Shown here piece after piece: positions 53,244 to 62,021 of a stretch of 64,000 bases of DNA. The translations under genes and the position numbers were made by a program. The DNA is from Devosia sp. Lineage in GTDB: Bacteria; Pseudomonadota; Alphaproteobacteria; Rhizobiales; Devosiaceae. The first letter of the stretch is position 1, and every line of letters begins with the position of its first letter. The notes under the pieces are model-generated. The model did not search any database and was not told the origin of the DNA. It saw nothing but the letters and a program-made list of their open reading frames with translations. The stretch lies in assembly GCF_028290625.1 (NCBI RefSeq), contig NZ_JAQGJM010000031.1:1-64000 (forward strand), given 5' to 3'.

Positions 53244-54698
53244 TTAGGCGGGGCGCGGTCTTGCCTTCTTCGCCGGCTGACGGGTCGCAGCCTTCCTGGC
53301 AGCCGTGACGTCCTCCACCGGCATGGCAGGGTTCTGTAACGGCTTTCTGCGGCGAGGCCGAGCAACTTCGGCGCTCGCGGTAGCCGCTGCTTTGGGCAAC
53401 GGAAGCCCCGTGAGATGCTGATAGGCTCGAGGCCCGTTCGGCAGGCCCCGATTGGCCCGCGGGGCCTTCATCTTCCCCAGCTTGCATGAGGCAATGATTG
53501 CCGCCTCGAGTTCATCCACCGTCGCCTGCGGTCGCGCCTGCAGCAGCACGGCGGCCAGCCCCGCTACGTGCGGCGTCGCCATCGAGCTCCCATCCATCTC
53601 GGCGTAAGCGCGTCCCGGAATGCATGACAGCACGGCCACCCCTGGGGCGACGAGATCGGGCACCAGTGGAGCGTCTGGGCGGCTGAACGTCTGGCTGGAC
53701 GAAAAGCTCGCCACCGCCCCCGCGATATCCATTGCCCCGACCGACAGCACCGTGCTGTAGTTGCCGGGCGATCGCGAGGTCAGCGGCCCCTCATTGCCCA
53801 CCGCGATGATCGGCAGCACGCCAGCCGCGCGGAGCGCGTTGATGATTTGCTCGAAGGCCGGGGTGTATCCCCTGAGGCCCAACGACATCGAAAGGATGCG
53901 GCAGCCGCGAGCGATAATCCAGTCCATACCGGAGAGGATGCGATCGATTACCTGCCCGCCTTCGATCACCAGCGCCGACGCCAGCTGTGCTCCGGGCGCT
54001 ACGCCGAAGCTACCCTTGGCGCCCGGCCTTGCCGCAATCGTTCCGGCGGTGTGTGTCCCGTGCTCTCCGCTGTCATAGGGCAAGGCACCCACCACCTCGT
54101 CGCCGGCCATGTCGAACTCGGCGAACGCGGCGATAGCGCCTTTGAGCGCAGGGTGCTTACCGTCCACGCCGGTGTCGAGGTGACCGACAAGGACGCCCTT
54201 GCCGTCAAAGCCCGCCGCCCAAAGCTTGTCGACTTCCAGCGTCACGATGCCCCAGCTTACCGTCTTGGCCGCCTTTGGCGTCACGGCACGCGTCGCGACC
54301 GGCCTGATAAGGCTGAGCTCGGGCGCCTTCTCGACCCTAGACACCGCGGGATCGCGGTCGAGGGCGGACGCGCCCACCCGGTTCACATAGCCAATTGCTA
54401 GACCGAGATGCGGATAGACCCGCATCCGGCGATCGGCCGCCGACTGCGACCGACGAAAGTCCTTGCTAGCGGAGGAACGAGCGGTGACCGCAAGGCTCTC
54501 GGCCTGCGTCTCTGCCGGGATCACGAAGTGGTTCTCTAGGCCCGCGGCGGCGGTGTGGGTCGGCGTTCGCGCCGCCCGCATGCTAACCAGCGGCCCTCCC
54601 GCCGCCACGGCCTCCGCTACCACCGGTGGCGCCAGCGTCACGATAACCTTGGCATAGCCTTGGACATTGATGGCTTCGTCGATCTCACTGCTGAGCAT
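53244..54698 (-). CDS. S8 (subtilisin-family) serine peptidase
   Basis: 484 residues with a complete triad: Asp175 in VGHLDTGVDG, His213 in GEHGTHTAG, Ser372 in DGSSMATPH, plus oxyanion Asn302 in AVGNEG. Residues 1-130 form an N-terminal domain with an I9-like end (RDPAVSRVEKAPEL). There is no signal peptide, so the enzyme probably stays in the cytoplasm, unusual for subtilases and typical for those in conflict loci. The C terminus is Ala/Lys/Arg/Pro-rich (RKAATRQPAKKARPRPA). Start supported by GGGAGG. It lies 17 nt after the membrane-protein gene. Confidence 0.9.
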   Translation of the reverse strand: MLSSEIDEAINVQGYAKVIVTLAPPVVAEAVAAGGPLVSMRAARTPTHTAAAGLENHFVIPAETQAESLAVTARSSASKDFRRSQSAADRRMRVYPHLGLAIGYVNRVGASALDRDPAVSRVEKAPELSLIRPVATRAVTPKAAKTVSWGIVTLEVDKLWAAGFDGKGVLVGHLDTGVDGKHPALKGAIAAFAEFDMAGDEVVGALPYDSGEHGTHTAGTIAARPGAKGSFGVAPGAQLASALVIEGGQVIDRILSGMDWIIARGCRILSMSLGLRGYTPAFEQIINALRAAGVLPIIAVGNEGPLTSRSPGNYSTVLSVGAMDIAGAVASFSSSQTFSRPDAPLVPDLVAPGVAVLSCIPGRAYAEMDGSSMATPHVAGLAAVLLQARPQATVDELEAAIIASCKLGKMKAPRANRGLPNGPRAYQHLTGLPLPKAAATASAEVARPRRRKPLQNPAMPVEDVTAARKAATRQPAKKARPRPA

Positions 54699-54715
54699 GG
54701 GCCCCTCCCGGTTGA

Positions 54716-56263
54716 TTATGATGACTGCGGCACCGGTACCGAAAGTGCGGTACCGACGGTGCTCATGGTCGCCTGCCCCGCCTGGGTCGCCGTGACGGGC
54801 AGCCCGAAACCCCAGAAAAGGCAGAACAGAAAATCGGTCCAAAGCCCGAATCCGGCATTGGAAAAAACCACGACGTAGCTGCCCAGCGCAGTCGCCAGCA
54901 GCCCGAATACGATCCAGAACACGATGCTGGTCCGCTTCACGTCGAGCGCCAGGTCGGCCAGCGTTGGCACCGGGGTGTCGGTCACGGATGCGGCCACCGA
55001 AAACGCCCCTATTTCGACGTCGATGACCGCCTTCGCATCGTCAAGCGACTTGGCCATGGCGCTTTGCATATCGATCGTCGCCGCCGCCGCGCCAATAGCT
55101 GGCGCGTTTTCGCCAGTGTTGAACGCGACCAAAGGCTCAAGGCCAGCATCGAGAATGAACTCTATGATGCTGCAGCGCTCAACCCGGGCGGCTAGCGCCG
55201 TCTTGTACTCGTCGGCCCATGCTTCCCCCCCTGCGCCCGGCACCGGAAAGTTCGCCGGTAGCAGTCGGTTCCGATCGAATTCCTCGATCATCGACCGTCC
55301 CGTGAGAACGGCGAGTTGAGTGCGCGTGGTTTGCACATGGGCGCTGATTGGGGCAGGCAGCTTTGCCAGCCTCGCCGCGAGCGCGCTGGCACGATCGCTC
55401 AGCGCGATCAGCGGACGCAGCAGCTCACTGCGATTGATCCGGTTCTGCGCCCAGGTCGATGTCAACCAGGCGGCGATAACCCCAAGGAGCACCACCAGTA
55501 CCCCAAGGGATTGCAACACCAGTGAGGTGCCATACACCGTGAAGGCTATAGTCTGCCCGGCGGGATCCTGATCGGACCCAATCGTGATGGACCCCGTATA
55601 CTTGCCGACCAGCGGCTTCGCCGGCTTCAGCTTGAGGCCATTCGCCGAGTTGGCGTCGAACGCCAGCTCGGTTGCGGGTGAGCAGACGTCTCCGGCATCG
55701 CACAGCTCCCAGCCGCCGCTGACCAAAGCGTGGGTCTCATCGCCGACCAGGTCGGCTTGCATCAGCACCACCCCGGTCGCCGGTCGCCCGGTGACCGCGA
55801 TAGCGATGTCGATCGCTCCATCAGTCCCGAGACCTACTTCAGCATGCGGCCCAGTGATGGTCCATGTGAAGGTGCCCGAGGGCGTGTTGGCGAGCTGATA
55901 GGGAAAAGTGGCGACGAGGTCACCCAGCCGGATCGCCAGATAGCGCTGCTGGCTGATCTCACCTTCAAGTCCCGAAGCCTCGACCGTCAGTACCCAGCGC
56001 CGGCCCCCCTCTTCGCTGGTGATCTCGGTGGGCGTGACGGTGACGGCCGCGGCACCACTCGGGACCCCGAGCTCGCGGATGCCGAGCGTCGCCGCCATCT
56101 GCGTCTCCGAGAGATTGTGCCCTTCGAGGATCATCGCGTCGCTGGCGGTTGCTGCGCCGTCTTCCAGCGTCACCACCGCATCCACCAGAGCCAGCTGCTG
56201 CGCCTTTAGGCCAGCAGCCGTAGCGAGGAGCAGAAGCGCAACGGCAATAACTATCCTCAGCAT
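54716..56263 (-). CDS. Membrane protein with large periplasmic domain, unknown family
   Basis: 515 residues: signal peptide (1-24), a periplasmic beta-rich region to about 245 (VTPTEITSEEGGRRWVLTVEASG; ELCDAGDVCSPATEL with two Cys), a membrane span (about 248-268), a cytoplasmic helical region of about 180 residues, and two C-terminal spans (about 450-470 and 480-500). I recognise no family. Its place between a peptidoglycan hydrolase gene (11 nt) and a cytoplasmic subtilase gene (17 nt) suggests a transmembrane link between an envelope event and the protease. A GTG start three codons upstream is possible. Confidence 0.68.
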   Translation of the reverse strand: MLRIVIAVALLLLATAAGLKAQQLALVDAVVTLEDGAATASDAMILEGHNLSETQMAATLGIRELGVPSGAAAVTVTPTEITSEEGGRRWVLTVEASGLEGEISQQRYLAIRLGDLVATFPYQLANTPSGTFTWTITGPHAEVGLGTDGAIDIAIAVTGRPATGVVLMQADLVGDETHALVSGGWELCDAGDVCSPATELAFDANSANGLKLKPAKPLVGKYTGSITIGSDQDPAGQTIAFTVYGTSLVLQSLGVLVVLLGVIAAWLTSTWAQNRINRSELLRPLIALSDRASALAARLAKLPAPISAHVQTTRTQLAVLTGRSMIEEFDRNRLLPANFPVPGAGGEAWADEYKTALAARVERCSIIEFILDAGLEPLVAFNTGENAPAIGAAAATIDMQSAMAKSLDDAKAVIDVEIGAFSVAASVTDTPVPTLADLALDVKRTSIVFWIVFGLLATALGSYVVVFSNAGFGLWTDFLFCLFWGFGLPVTATQAGQATMSTVGTALSVPVPQSS

Positions 56264-56274
56264 GTCTCTCACCC

Positions 56275-58650
56275 TCAGAACAGTGCCGGACGGTCGGCTG
56301 CGAACAGCTCGAAATGCATGAAGTCCTTCGTGCCCCTGGCCGCCCCGAGCCAGCGCAGCCCGCCGCCATCGCTCGCGACCAACGCGGCAATTGCTTCCGG
56401 CGCGTGGGTGCAGAAGCCGAATCGCGCCACCGTTGCCGCTTTGCCGTTCGCGGCACTGGGCGCCGTGGTGGTTGCCGCCTTACGGAAAAGCGCTGCCGCC
56501 TCGCCTGCCAGCTTTGCCATCGCCCGGGCCTTCACGGGAGTTGCGCCCTTGTCGGTGAACATCACTTCGAGCTGGCTCGTTTTCGGCGGCTGGGCCGTTG
56601 CAAAGCCGTGCGCCTTGGTGAGTTCCGTCGCCGTCAGGTTGAGCCCGAGCCGCCGCTTGACCATCGTGGCCGTCGCGGCCTTGAAGCCCGCATCATTCTT
56701 GAAGGCGGCCATGAAGTCGGCGTTGGCCTTGCTGATGACCTTTGCTGCCGGCAGCAGCGTGTCATAGGCCGCCGGCGTCCGCAGCAGCTCGCTCTCAGGG
56801 CCATAGAGGTCTACACCCGTGATCGCCGCGATCAGGTCGAGCGGCAGGTTCTCCTCCTTGATGTTGGGGTTGGTGTCCCAGTCGATGTCAGCGGCACTGC
56901 CGAACGAGTGCATCGAGAGCTGATCCGGCGAATTGACATTGGGCCGGATCACGAAGCCGCCGATCTTCTTCATCGTCGCGATTGCGGCCGACGCATTCTT
57001 CGTTGCGGCCAGTGCCGCAGCTTTGGCAAAGCACGCCTTGAGGTTGGGGTGGACCGGCGCGCCGCTATTGGCCTTGGGGAAGCCCGCGGAGACGAGCTGC
57101 GTGTAGTAAGCGTTGATGCGGGCGATGGCCTTGTCCGGATCACCCGGGGCGCCGAACTGAGCGAAGAGCTTGCCGCGCATACTCTGGTAGCCGGCAAACT
57201 TGCCATCGACGTTGTTCTGGACGAACGGACTGAGCCGGCTCCACTCCGCGTTGAGATCGACAGCGGCCGCAAGCCCGCCCCTGCTTGCAGCCAGCTCCGA
57301 GCTGCCAGTGCCGACCAACGCAGTCGCCAGAGCATGGTTGAGCGCCGCTTCGAGCTCAGCCTCATCGAGCGCAGAGACCAGTTCCTCGATGGCAGCGGGA
57401 TCAAGGCCGGGAAAGATCGGCGTATTCCGATGCGGATCGAACTCGCGGACCTGCCGCTCGAACTGCGGCCACAGCCAGAGCAGCAGGTCGCGGTCCTGAA
57501 CCCGCGCCAAGGTACTACCGATCGCCGTGATGCCACGCAACGAATGCCGAGCGGCGGCCGCAAAGCTCTCAGTCGACCCCGCCAGCAGCCCGTCCGCGGG
57601 CCACGCCGGCCACGTCGGCGCCACCGTCAGCGGGAGTACCTTGGTCAGCGCCGCGACGTTCAGGCCGGCAGGCATCGCCTGCTTGGACACGAGCTTGCCG
57701 TCATCCGACTTTGCCCGCTCCGCCGCATAGGCCGGGGCGCCGTTGTAGCGGGTCCATCCCGCGATGGCCCAATCGATCCAGGTGATCCCCGCCTTGTGCG
57801 TCTTCCTCAGGGCATCGAGGAAAATGTTGATCCCCGCTCGCATGTTGTCGCGCCAGTCCCAGGCGATAGATGCGGCCAGATCGTTGGGATGGGTGAACTG
57901 CGAGAGGCCGATGCCGAAATCGAAGGCCCCCACGGGATAGCGCGTCGGATCGCGCGGCCAGGTGAAGCGAACGCCCTTGTACTTGACGTTGTTCTGGCTG
58001 CCGCTCGCGAACTGCTTGAAGCCTGCCTCCCAGGCAAAGATGGCATCCAGCATGGTGTGAAGATTTTGGTCGCGCCCTGGCAATGCCGACCTGATGAAGG
58101 CACGCACTGCTTTCTCGTCCGGGTTGGTGCCGACGATCCGCAGGTGGACATAGTCCTGTAGCCAGTTGGCTGCACCCGGCGGTTTGACAGCAACGCTCAG
58201 GATCGCATGCGCTCCGCCCACATGCGCTTCCGCGGGAGCGCTCTTGGGGAAGAGCACGAGCGCCGCGGACCCGCTCTCACCGCGCCACTCGTCGCTGAGC
58301 GGCGCGACTTTGCTGCGATAGTGCGGCGTCTCGCCGCCGGAGACCTTGCTGAACCGGCCGAGCACGTGCCTGGTCTGCAGCCGCCAGATGACCGGCACCA
58401 CCTTGGGATCAAAGCCGCTGACCTTGCAACTGAACTTGATCTCGGGCATCCCGCCCGTGACCGGCAATTCGAAAACGTTACCGTTGAACCCATCCGCGCG
58501 CGGCACGCCGCCGGCGGAATAGCCAGGTGGATCGGCTCGATCCAATCCCGATATCTCGAGCCCAAACGGCCCCTCGGCGAGTCGCCGGACCGGAAGGCCG
58601 AGCCCGTCGCCGCTTCCCTCGAAGACATCATCGTCGATAACTGGCGGCAT
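56275..58650 (-). CDS. Two-domain peptidoglycan hydrolase: transglycosylase-like and M15 peptidase-like
   Basis: 791 residues, no obvious signal peptide. The middle (about 200-310) looks like a lytic transglycosylase: TMLDAIFAWEAGFKQF with a candidate Glu, then GAFDFGIGLSQFTHP and WDWRDNMRAGINIFLDAL, ending AIAGWTRYNGAP. The C-terminal part (about 600-790) carries M15 zinc-peptidase motifs, SMHSFGSAADIDWD and KDFMHFELF, as in L-Ala-D-Glu/D-Ala-D-Ala endopeptidases. The N-terminal 190 residues are unassigned. It resembles phage lysins or killing-type effectors combining two cell-wall cuts. First gene of the minus-strand operon. Confidence 0.75.
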   Translation of the reverse strand: MPPVIDDDVFEGSGDGLGLPVRRLAEGPFGLEISGLDRADPPGYSAGGVPRADGFNGNVFELPVTGGMPEIKFSCKVSGFDPKVVPVIWRLQTRHVLGRFSKVSGGETPHYRSKVAPLSDEWRGESGSAALVLFPKSAPAEAHVGGAHAILSVAVKPPGAANWLQDYVHLRIVGTNPDEKAVRAFIRSALPGRDQNLHTMLDAIFAWEAGFKQFASGSQNNVKYKGVRFTWPRDPTRYPVGAFDFGIGLSQFTHPNDLAASIAWDWRDNMRAGINIFLDALRKTHKAGITWIDWAIAGWTRYNGAPAYAAERAKSDDGKLVSKQAMPAGLNVAALTKVLPLTVAPTWPAWPADGLLAGSTESFAAAARHSLRGITAIGSTLARVQDRDLLLWLWPQFERQVREFDPHRNTPIFPGLDPAAIEELVSALDEAELEAALNHALATALVGTGSSELAASRGGLAAAVDLNAEWSRLSPFVQNNVDGKFAGYQSMRGKLFAQFGAPGDPDKAIARINAYYTQLVSAGFPKANSGAPVHPNLKACFAKAAALAATKNASAAIATMKKIGGFVIRPNVNSPDQLSMHSFGSAADIDWDTNPNIKEENLPLDLIAAITGVDLYGPESELLRTPAAYDTLLPAAKVISKANADFMAAFKNDAGFKAATATMVKRRLGLNLTATELTKAHGFATAQPPKTSQLEVMFTDKGATPVKARAMAKLAGEAAALFRKAATTTAPSAANGKAATVARFGFCTHAPEAIAALVASDGGGLRWLGAARGTKDFMHFELFAADRPALF

Positions 58651-58989
58651 AGACGCGCGCTCCCCGCTCGCCCCGAAGCTAACTCATCACCGGCTGCGAA
58701 AGCAAAAGCAACCGCAGAGGCCAGAAACTTTCTGCAACTTTCTATGTTGTCGTCCATACGCCACTGTAGCTTGGAAGTCGATCTGATATCGGATACGCTC
58801 ACAACTGTCTTGAGATTTTGTCGTCATAGATTTTCGGCTACACTGCTAGGAAGGTTGCTCTGCGCAGGCCGGCTGGAAAACGTTTATGCGTCGTTACTGA
58901 AGTAACGTGAGCCAGTGTTTCGGCAGTCGAGAGGCCGGCCTATGGCCTCCGATATTCGATGCCTGACGCGGTCTACCAGGAGTAAGCGC
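58651..58989. promoter_or_regulatory. Divergent promoter region with a perfect dyad
   Basis: 339 nt between two divergent operons, AT-richer than the surroundings (runs such as ACTTTCTATGTTG and TTGAGATTTTGTCG). CGTTACT-GA-AGTAACG at 58,892-58,907 is a perfect 7-bp dyad about 83 nt before the plus-strand gene, a likely repressor site. No gene seen. Confidence 0.55.
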
Positions 58990-59763
58990 ATGCCATCGAT
59001 CGAGGAAATACGACAGTACATCGCCGAGCTCGACCTTGCGGAACGACCCGCGCCCGCTGCCGCCGAAGTAACACTGCCCACCCCACCGACTTACAAGCCC
59101 GACGTGCCGCAGATCATCACCGTTGGCTCGCAGATCTCCGAATTTGCCAAGGGCGTCCCTGTCGAGCTTCGCTCTACCATCATCAATAGCTTCTTACTCG
59201 CACAGCTTGCCGCCGACCGCTGGATCGAGACCCACCCCCACTCGAGCGACGACACCTGGTACCGGTCGTACCTCACGATTCTGAAGAAGTGCGGGTGGCT
59301 CGTGGAGCGCGATGAGACCGCGCTCCAGACCGTATCGGGCGATGGCTCCAAGGTCCACCGCGAGATCATCAAGGTCCTCACCCTCGCATTGGGGCCGGTC
59401 GTCAGTGCCGCGTCGCTCGTCCTCGGCGTCGTTAACGGCCTGGCTGCCATGGAAGACGGACAGCCCTTCGTCACAATCTTCGATCGCGCCAGCCAGCACG
59501 CGGAAGCCCAACTTTTTCAGATCAGCTACGTCGATGTCGGCCCCAACCGCGAACCGCGGATCAACCTCGCAGCCTATCATATTGAGGCGAATGCCTCGGC
59601 GACACAGATCCTGTTCTTCAAGTTCGCAGGCAGCAACGCCAAGCTCCGAACCTCGAGTGCCAACCTCGCGATAGATGAGGACGTTCTCGCGGACGTCAGC
59701 GACGCCATCGGGGAAAAGGTCAAAGAACACATTGTCGGCAGTGTCGCCGAGATCGAAATTTAG
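58990..59763 (+). CDS. Protein of unknown function, first gene of the divergent operon
   Basis: 257 residues, start at ATG 58990 with AGGAG 7 nt upstream. N-terminal 50 residues are charged then Pro-rich (LPTPPTYKPDVPQ); the rest is a folded domain with helices (ELRSTIINSFLLAQLAADRW), a hydrophobic stretch (VLTLALGPVVSAASLVLGVV, too interrupted to be a sure membrane span) and a beta-rich end (ATQILFFKFAGSNAKL). No family recognised. It is followed after 25 nt by a Lys/Ala-rich protein and the broken NlpC/P60 gene. Confidence 0.7.
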   Translation: MPSIEEIRQYIAELDLAERPAPAAAEVTLPTPPTYKPDVPQIITVGSQISEFAKGVPVELRSTIINSFLLAQLAADRWIETHPHSSDDTWYRSYLTILKKCGWLVERDETALQTVSGDGSKVHREIIKVLTLALGPVVSAASLVLGVVNGLAAMEDGQPFVTIFDRASQHAEAQLFQISYVDVGPNREPRINLAAYHIEANASATQILFFKFAGSNAKLRTSSANLAIDEDVLADVSDAIGEKVKEHIVGSVAEIEI

Positions 59764-59788
59764 CGCACGAAAGCAAGAGGGGGACAAA

Positions 59789-60088
59789 ATGGCGAAGGCC
59801 AAAACGAAATCCACGATCGCCAAGGCGACCAAGACGGGCGCCAAAGCAACGACGGTGAAGAGCGTTGCCGCCGGCAAAGCTCGGCCCGATGCCGATCCGG
59901 CCAACCCGGGACGGAACGAAGTCAGCGAAACAGCCGACCTCGCTACCGCTCGCGTCCTTGCCAATATCGGCGCGCCCGGCTGCGGCGTCGAGGAAATGGC
60001 CCTCGCCGCCACGACCCCAACCCTCGCGATAGACATTAGCAAGTTGCCGCCTTCCTCACCGCTTGCACCACCTCAAACCCGCGTGTGA
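59789..60088 (+). CDS. Lys/Ala-rich small protein, possibly the N-terminal piece of the broken NlpC/P60 gene
   Basis: 99 residues starting AKAKTKSTIAKATKTGAKAT after AGAGGGGGAC. The Lys/Thr/Ala tail is histone-H1-like, the middle is acidic, and the end (PPSSPLAPPQTRV) stops at a TGA. Two bases later, in another frame, the DNA reads VTYGLGAK, and after a further one-base shift continues into an NlpC/P60 domain, so the stop may be the product of frameshift decay and the natural protein may have been a fusion. Confidence 0.5.
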   Translation: MAKAKTKSTIAKATKTGAKATTVKSVAAGKARPDADPANPGRNEVSETADLATARVLANIGAPGCGVEEMALAATTPTLAIDISKLPPSSPLAPPQTRV

Positions 60089-60490
60089 CCTACGGCCTCG
60101 GCGCCAAGGGTGCCATTCTATGGCGCAGTTCCGGGTAAGGCCTTCAAAGAAGTTGATTGCAGCGGCTTCGTGCGCGAAGCGATCCGCCGCGCCACCAATA
60201 AGGGACCGTTTCCCGACGGCTCGGTAGTCCAACACGACTGGATCCGTGAGAAAGGCTTCGCCGCCTCGACGATCGCTGACGCCGGCAAGAAGGACGGCAT
60301 CATCCGCATCGCCTTCCTGCGTCCCCAAGATGCAGCGAGTGGCGTTGGCCACGTGGTTATCGTCCACCAAAGCGTCACCTATGAATCACATGGTGGCACC
60401 GGCCCGAATTCGCGCGAATGGACGGGGTCTGGACGGCAGACAAAGGCCAAGGTTTATATACTATCCTCGGCGGTCCGTTTCCGTTGGCAG
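60089..60490 (+). pseudogene. NlpC/P60 peptidase fragment, frameshifted
   Basis: From the GTG at 60110 the frame reads FYGAVPGKAFKEVDCSGFVR with the catalytic Cys, later GVGHVVIVHQS with the catalytic His, and SHGG. This is the papain-like fold that cleaves peptidoglycan stems. Upstream, VTYGLGAK is in a different frame (an extra G in AAGGGTG near 60,107), and the C-terminal part becomes incoherent after about 60,430. The gene appears inactivated or carries sequence errors. Confidence 0.6.
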
Positions 60491-60491
60491 C

Positions 60492-60757
60492 ATGGACTCC
60501 GTCCTGCTCGCGAACGGCGCATCGTTCACGGTCAAGAAAGGTCACCGTTACCGCGCCACCGTCTCCAAGGGCTCGAGCAGTTCGCCGCCAACGATCGCGT
60601 CGGCGACGAGCTCAAGCGCTATGGTTTCAAGGATATCCGCGTGACCGGTGGCGGCCGCACCCGGACGGCGGAAGTCACCTGGGACGGTCCCGACACCACC
60701 GCCCAGATCGACCCGCACCTCACCAACATCCTCGAGCTTCGGACAGACCCAACGTAA
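60492..60757 (+). pseudogene. Small protein gene, frameshifted near 60,565
   Basis: One frame gives MDSVLLANGASFTVKKGHRY from an ATG at 60,492 and a second, after a one-base shift, gives LEQFAANDRVGDELKRYGFK and ends TNILELRTDPT. Together they make a coherent protein of about 88 residues. The composition switches abruptly at CAAGGGCTCGAG, consistent with one missing base. Family not recognised; it may be an accessory of the NlpC-type gene. Confidence 0.5.
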
Positions 60758-60868
60758 AGCATAGCGAAAACCCGCGTTTTCCGCAGGGTTTGCACCTCTG
60801 AATTCTGAGGAGCAATTGTGCGATCGCGGGCTTCCTCAAAAGACCAGAACCGAAAGAACAATTATTTC

Positions 60869-61632
60869 TCAATTGGCTAAATCAAGATGTGAGCGTAGGA
60901 GTGTGGGCGGTATGCGGCCTAACATGCGAGGTATGAGGGGCGCCGCCCCCCCCCCGCGAGGAAAATCCGTGCTGTCGCTTGTTCCCCGGATCCAACCCCA
61001 GACTCGCTCTGCCTGCAGGAACACCAAACTAGCCGCGCTTGTTGCGACAATGTTGAGCAAAGCCTGCGGCAGACCGACATTAATCAGCATCGGCATCAAA
61101 GTGGGTGGCGCAGCGAGAATAAACCCTGCCAACGGAGCAAGGGCGGCGGCGATCCCCACCGCCACACCGTGCCACGGGTCAGTTGACGACCCCCGAAGGC
61201 TTGGCGTGCTCCCAATCCAATGAGCACGACCAAAACGATCAGTATGGCGCCAGCGCATGCGGCAGTGCCGGCGACGGCAATACGCCAGGCAAGCGCCGTA
61301 CAAGCGGCGATGGCTGCTGCTGGCGGTCCCCCGAAAAACCCAGAAAGAACCAGCAGGGTCGAGCGGAGATCGACATGCATACCGGGCTGGAATTCTACCG
61401 ACATCACCATGCTGGCCATCGCGCCAAGACCCATGGCTACGCCGAAGATCGAATTACGAACCGTACCACCGAACCTGCTTAGTGAGTGCCGGGCTTGGGC
61501 CCACGCGAATACAAACAGTGTTACGACGGAAAGATTGCCGATCAGGTCCTGCCCAGTGGAAATCAAACCACACCTCGCCGCAGCTGGACCGGACTTGCGC
61601 CGGAAGGCCCGCAGGACGCGCGGGTCGGCCAA
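60869..61632 (-). pseudogene. 5TMR-LYT-type membrane receptor, frameshifted and truncated
   Basis: Two overlapping frames share one membrane domain. The first (from about 61,560 down) reads LIGNLSVVTLFVFAWAQ, FGVAMGLGAMASMVM, GMHVDLRSTLLVLSGFFGGP and AAAIAACTALAWRIAVAG, the hallmark of the 5TM receptor domain of LytS-type and GGDEF proteins. After a frame change near 61,200 it continues as WHGVAVGIAAALAPLAGFIL and PQALLNIVATSAASLVFLQA. No signalling output domain (histidine kinase or GGDEF) follows, only a short unrelated tail. Confidence 0.6.
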
Positions 61633-62021
61633 GATGAATACCAGTTAAGTGTTACGATTCCCGCATCCGAATTGACTCATCCGCAGGTTCGCCATGATTC
61701 TTGATGTCTAGGATGTTGTGCGGACATTCCTTGTTGATTGGGTGTACGGCCGCAATGCGCCCCATTCTGGCCATTAGAGCGCCAACCTTGAATTCCCGGA
61801 AGCGGACTCTGTGAACCGACCCCGCGGGTAGTTCTAATCGGCCGTTGATCACGTTCTATGGAAATGTTCAAATCGCGATCGAGCCTTCTTGCGCGGGGAC
61901 GCGACGTGCTGGTGAGGGTCGAGCGATCTCGGTCAATCCAGAGGGCCATGTGTCCTGCTGACGCAGTCTGCTGGCGTAGACTGAGGCACTGGGGCGCTCC
62001 CGGGTTCCGGCGCCCCCGCGA
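61633..62021. other. 389-nt gap with one doubtful small ORF
   Basis: On the minus strand 61,652-61,852 encodes 66 residues (INGRLELPAGSVHRVRFREF...) with no recognisable motif and no clear ribosome-binding site. It could be a remnant coding piece. Otherwise nothing is seen. Confidence 0.3.
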
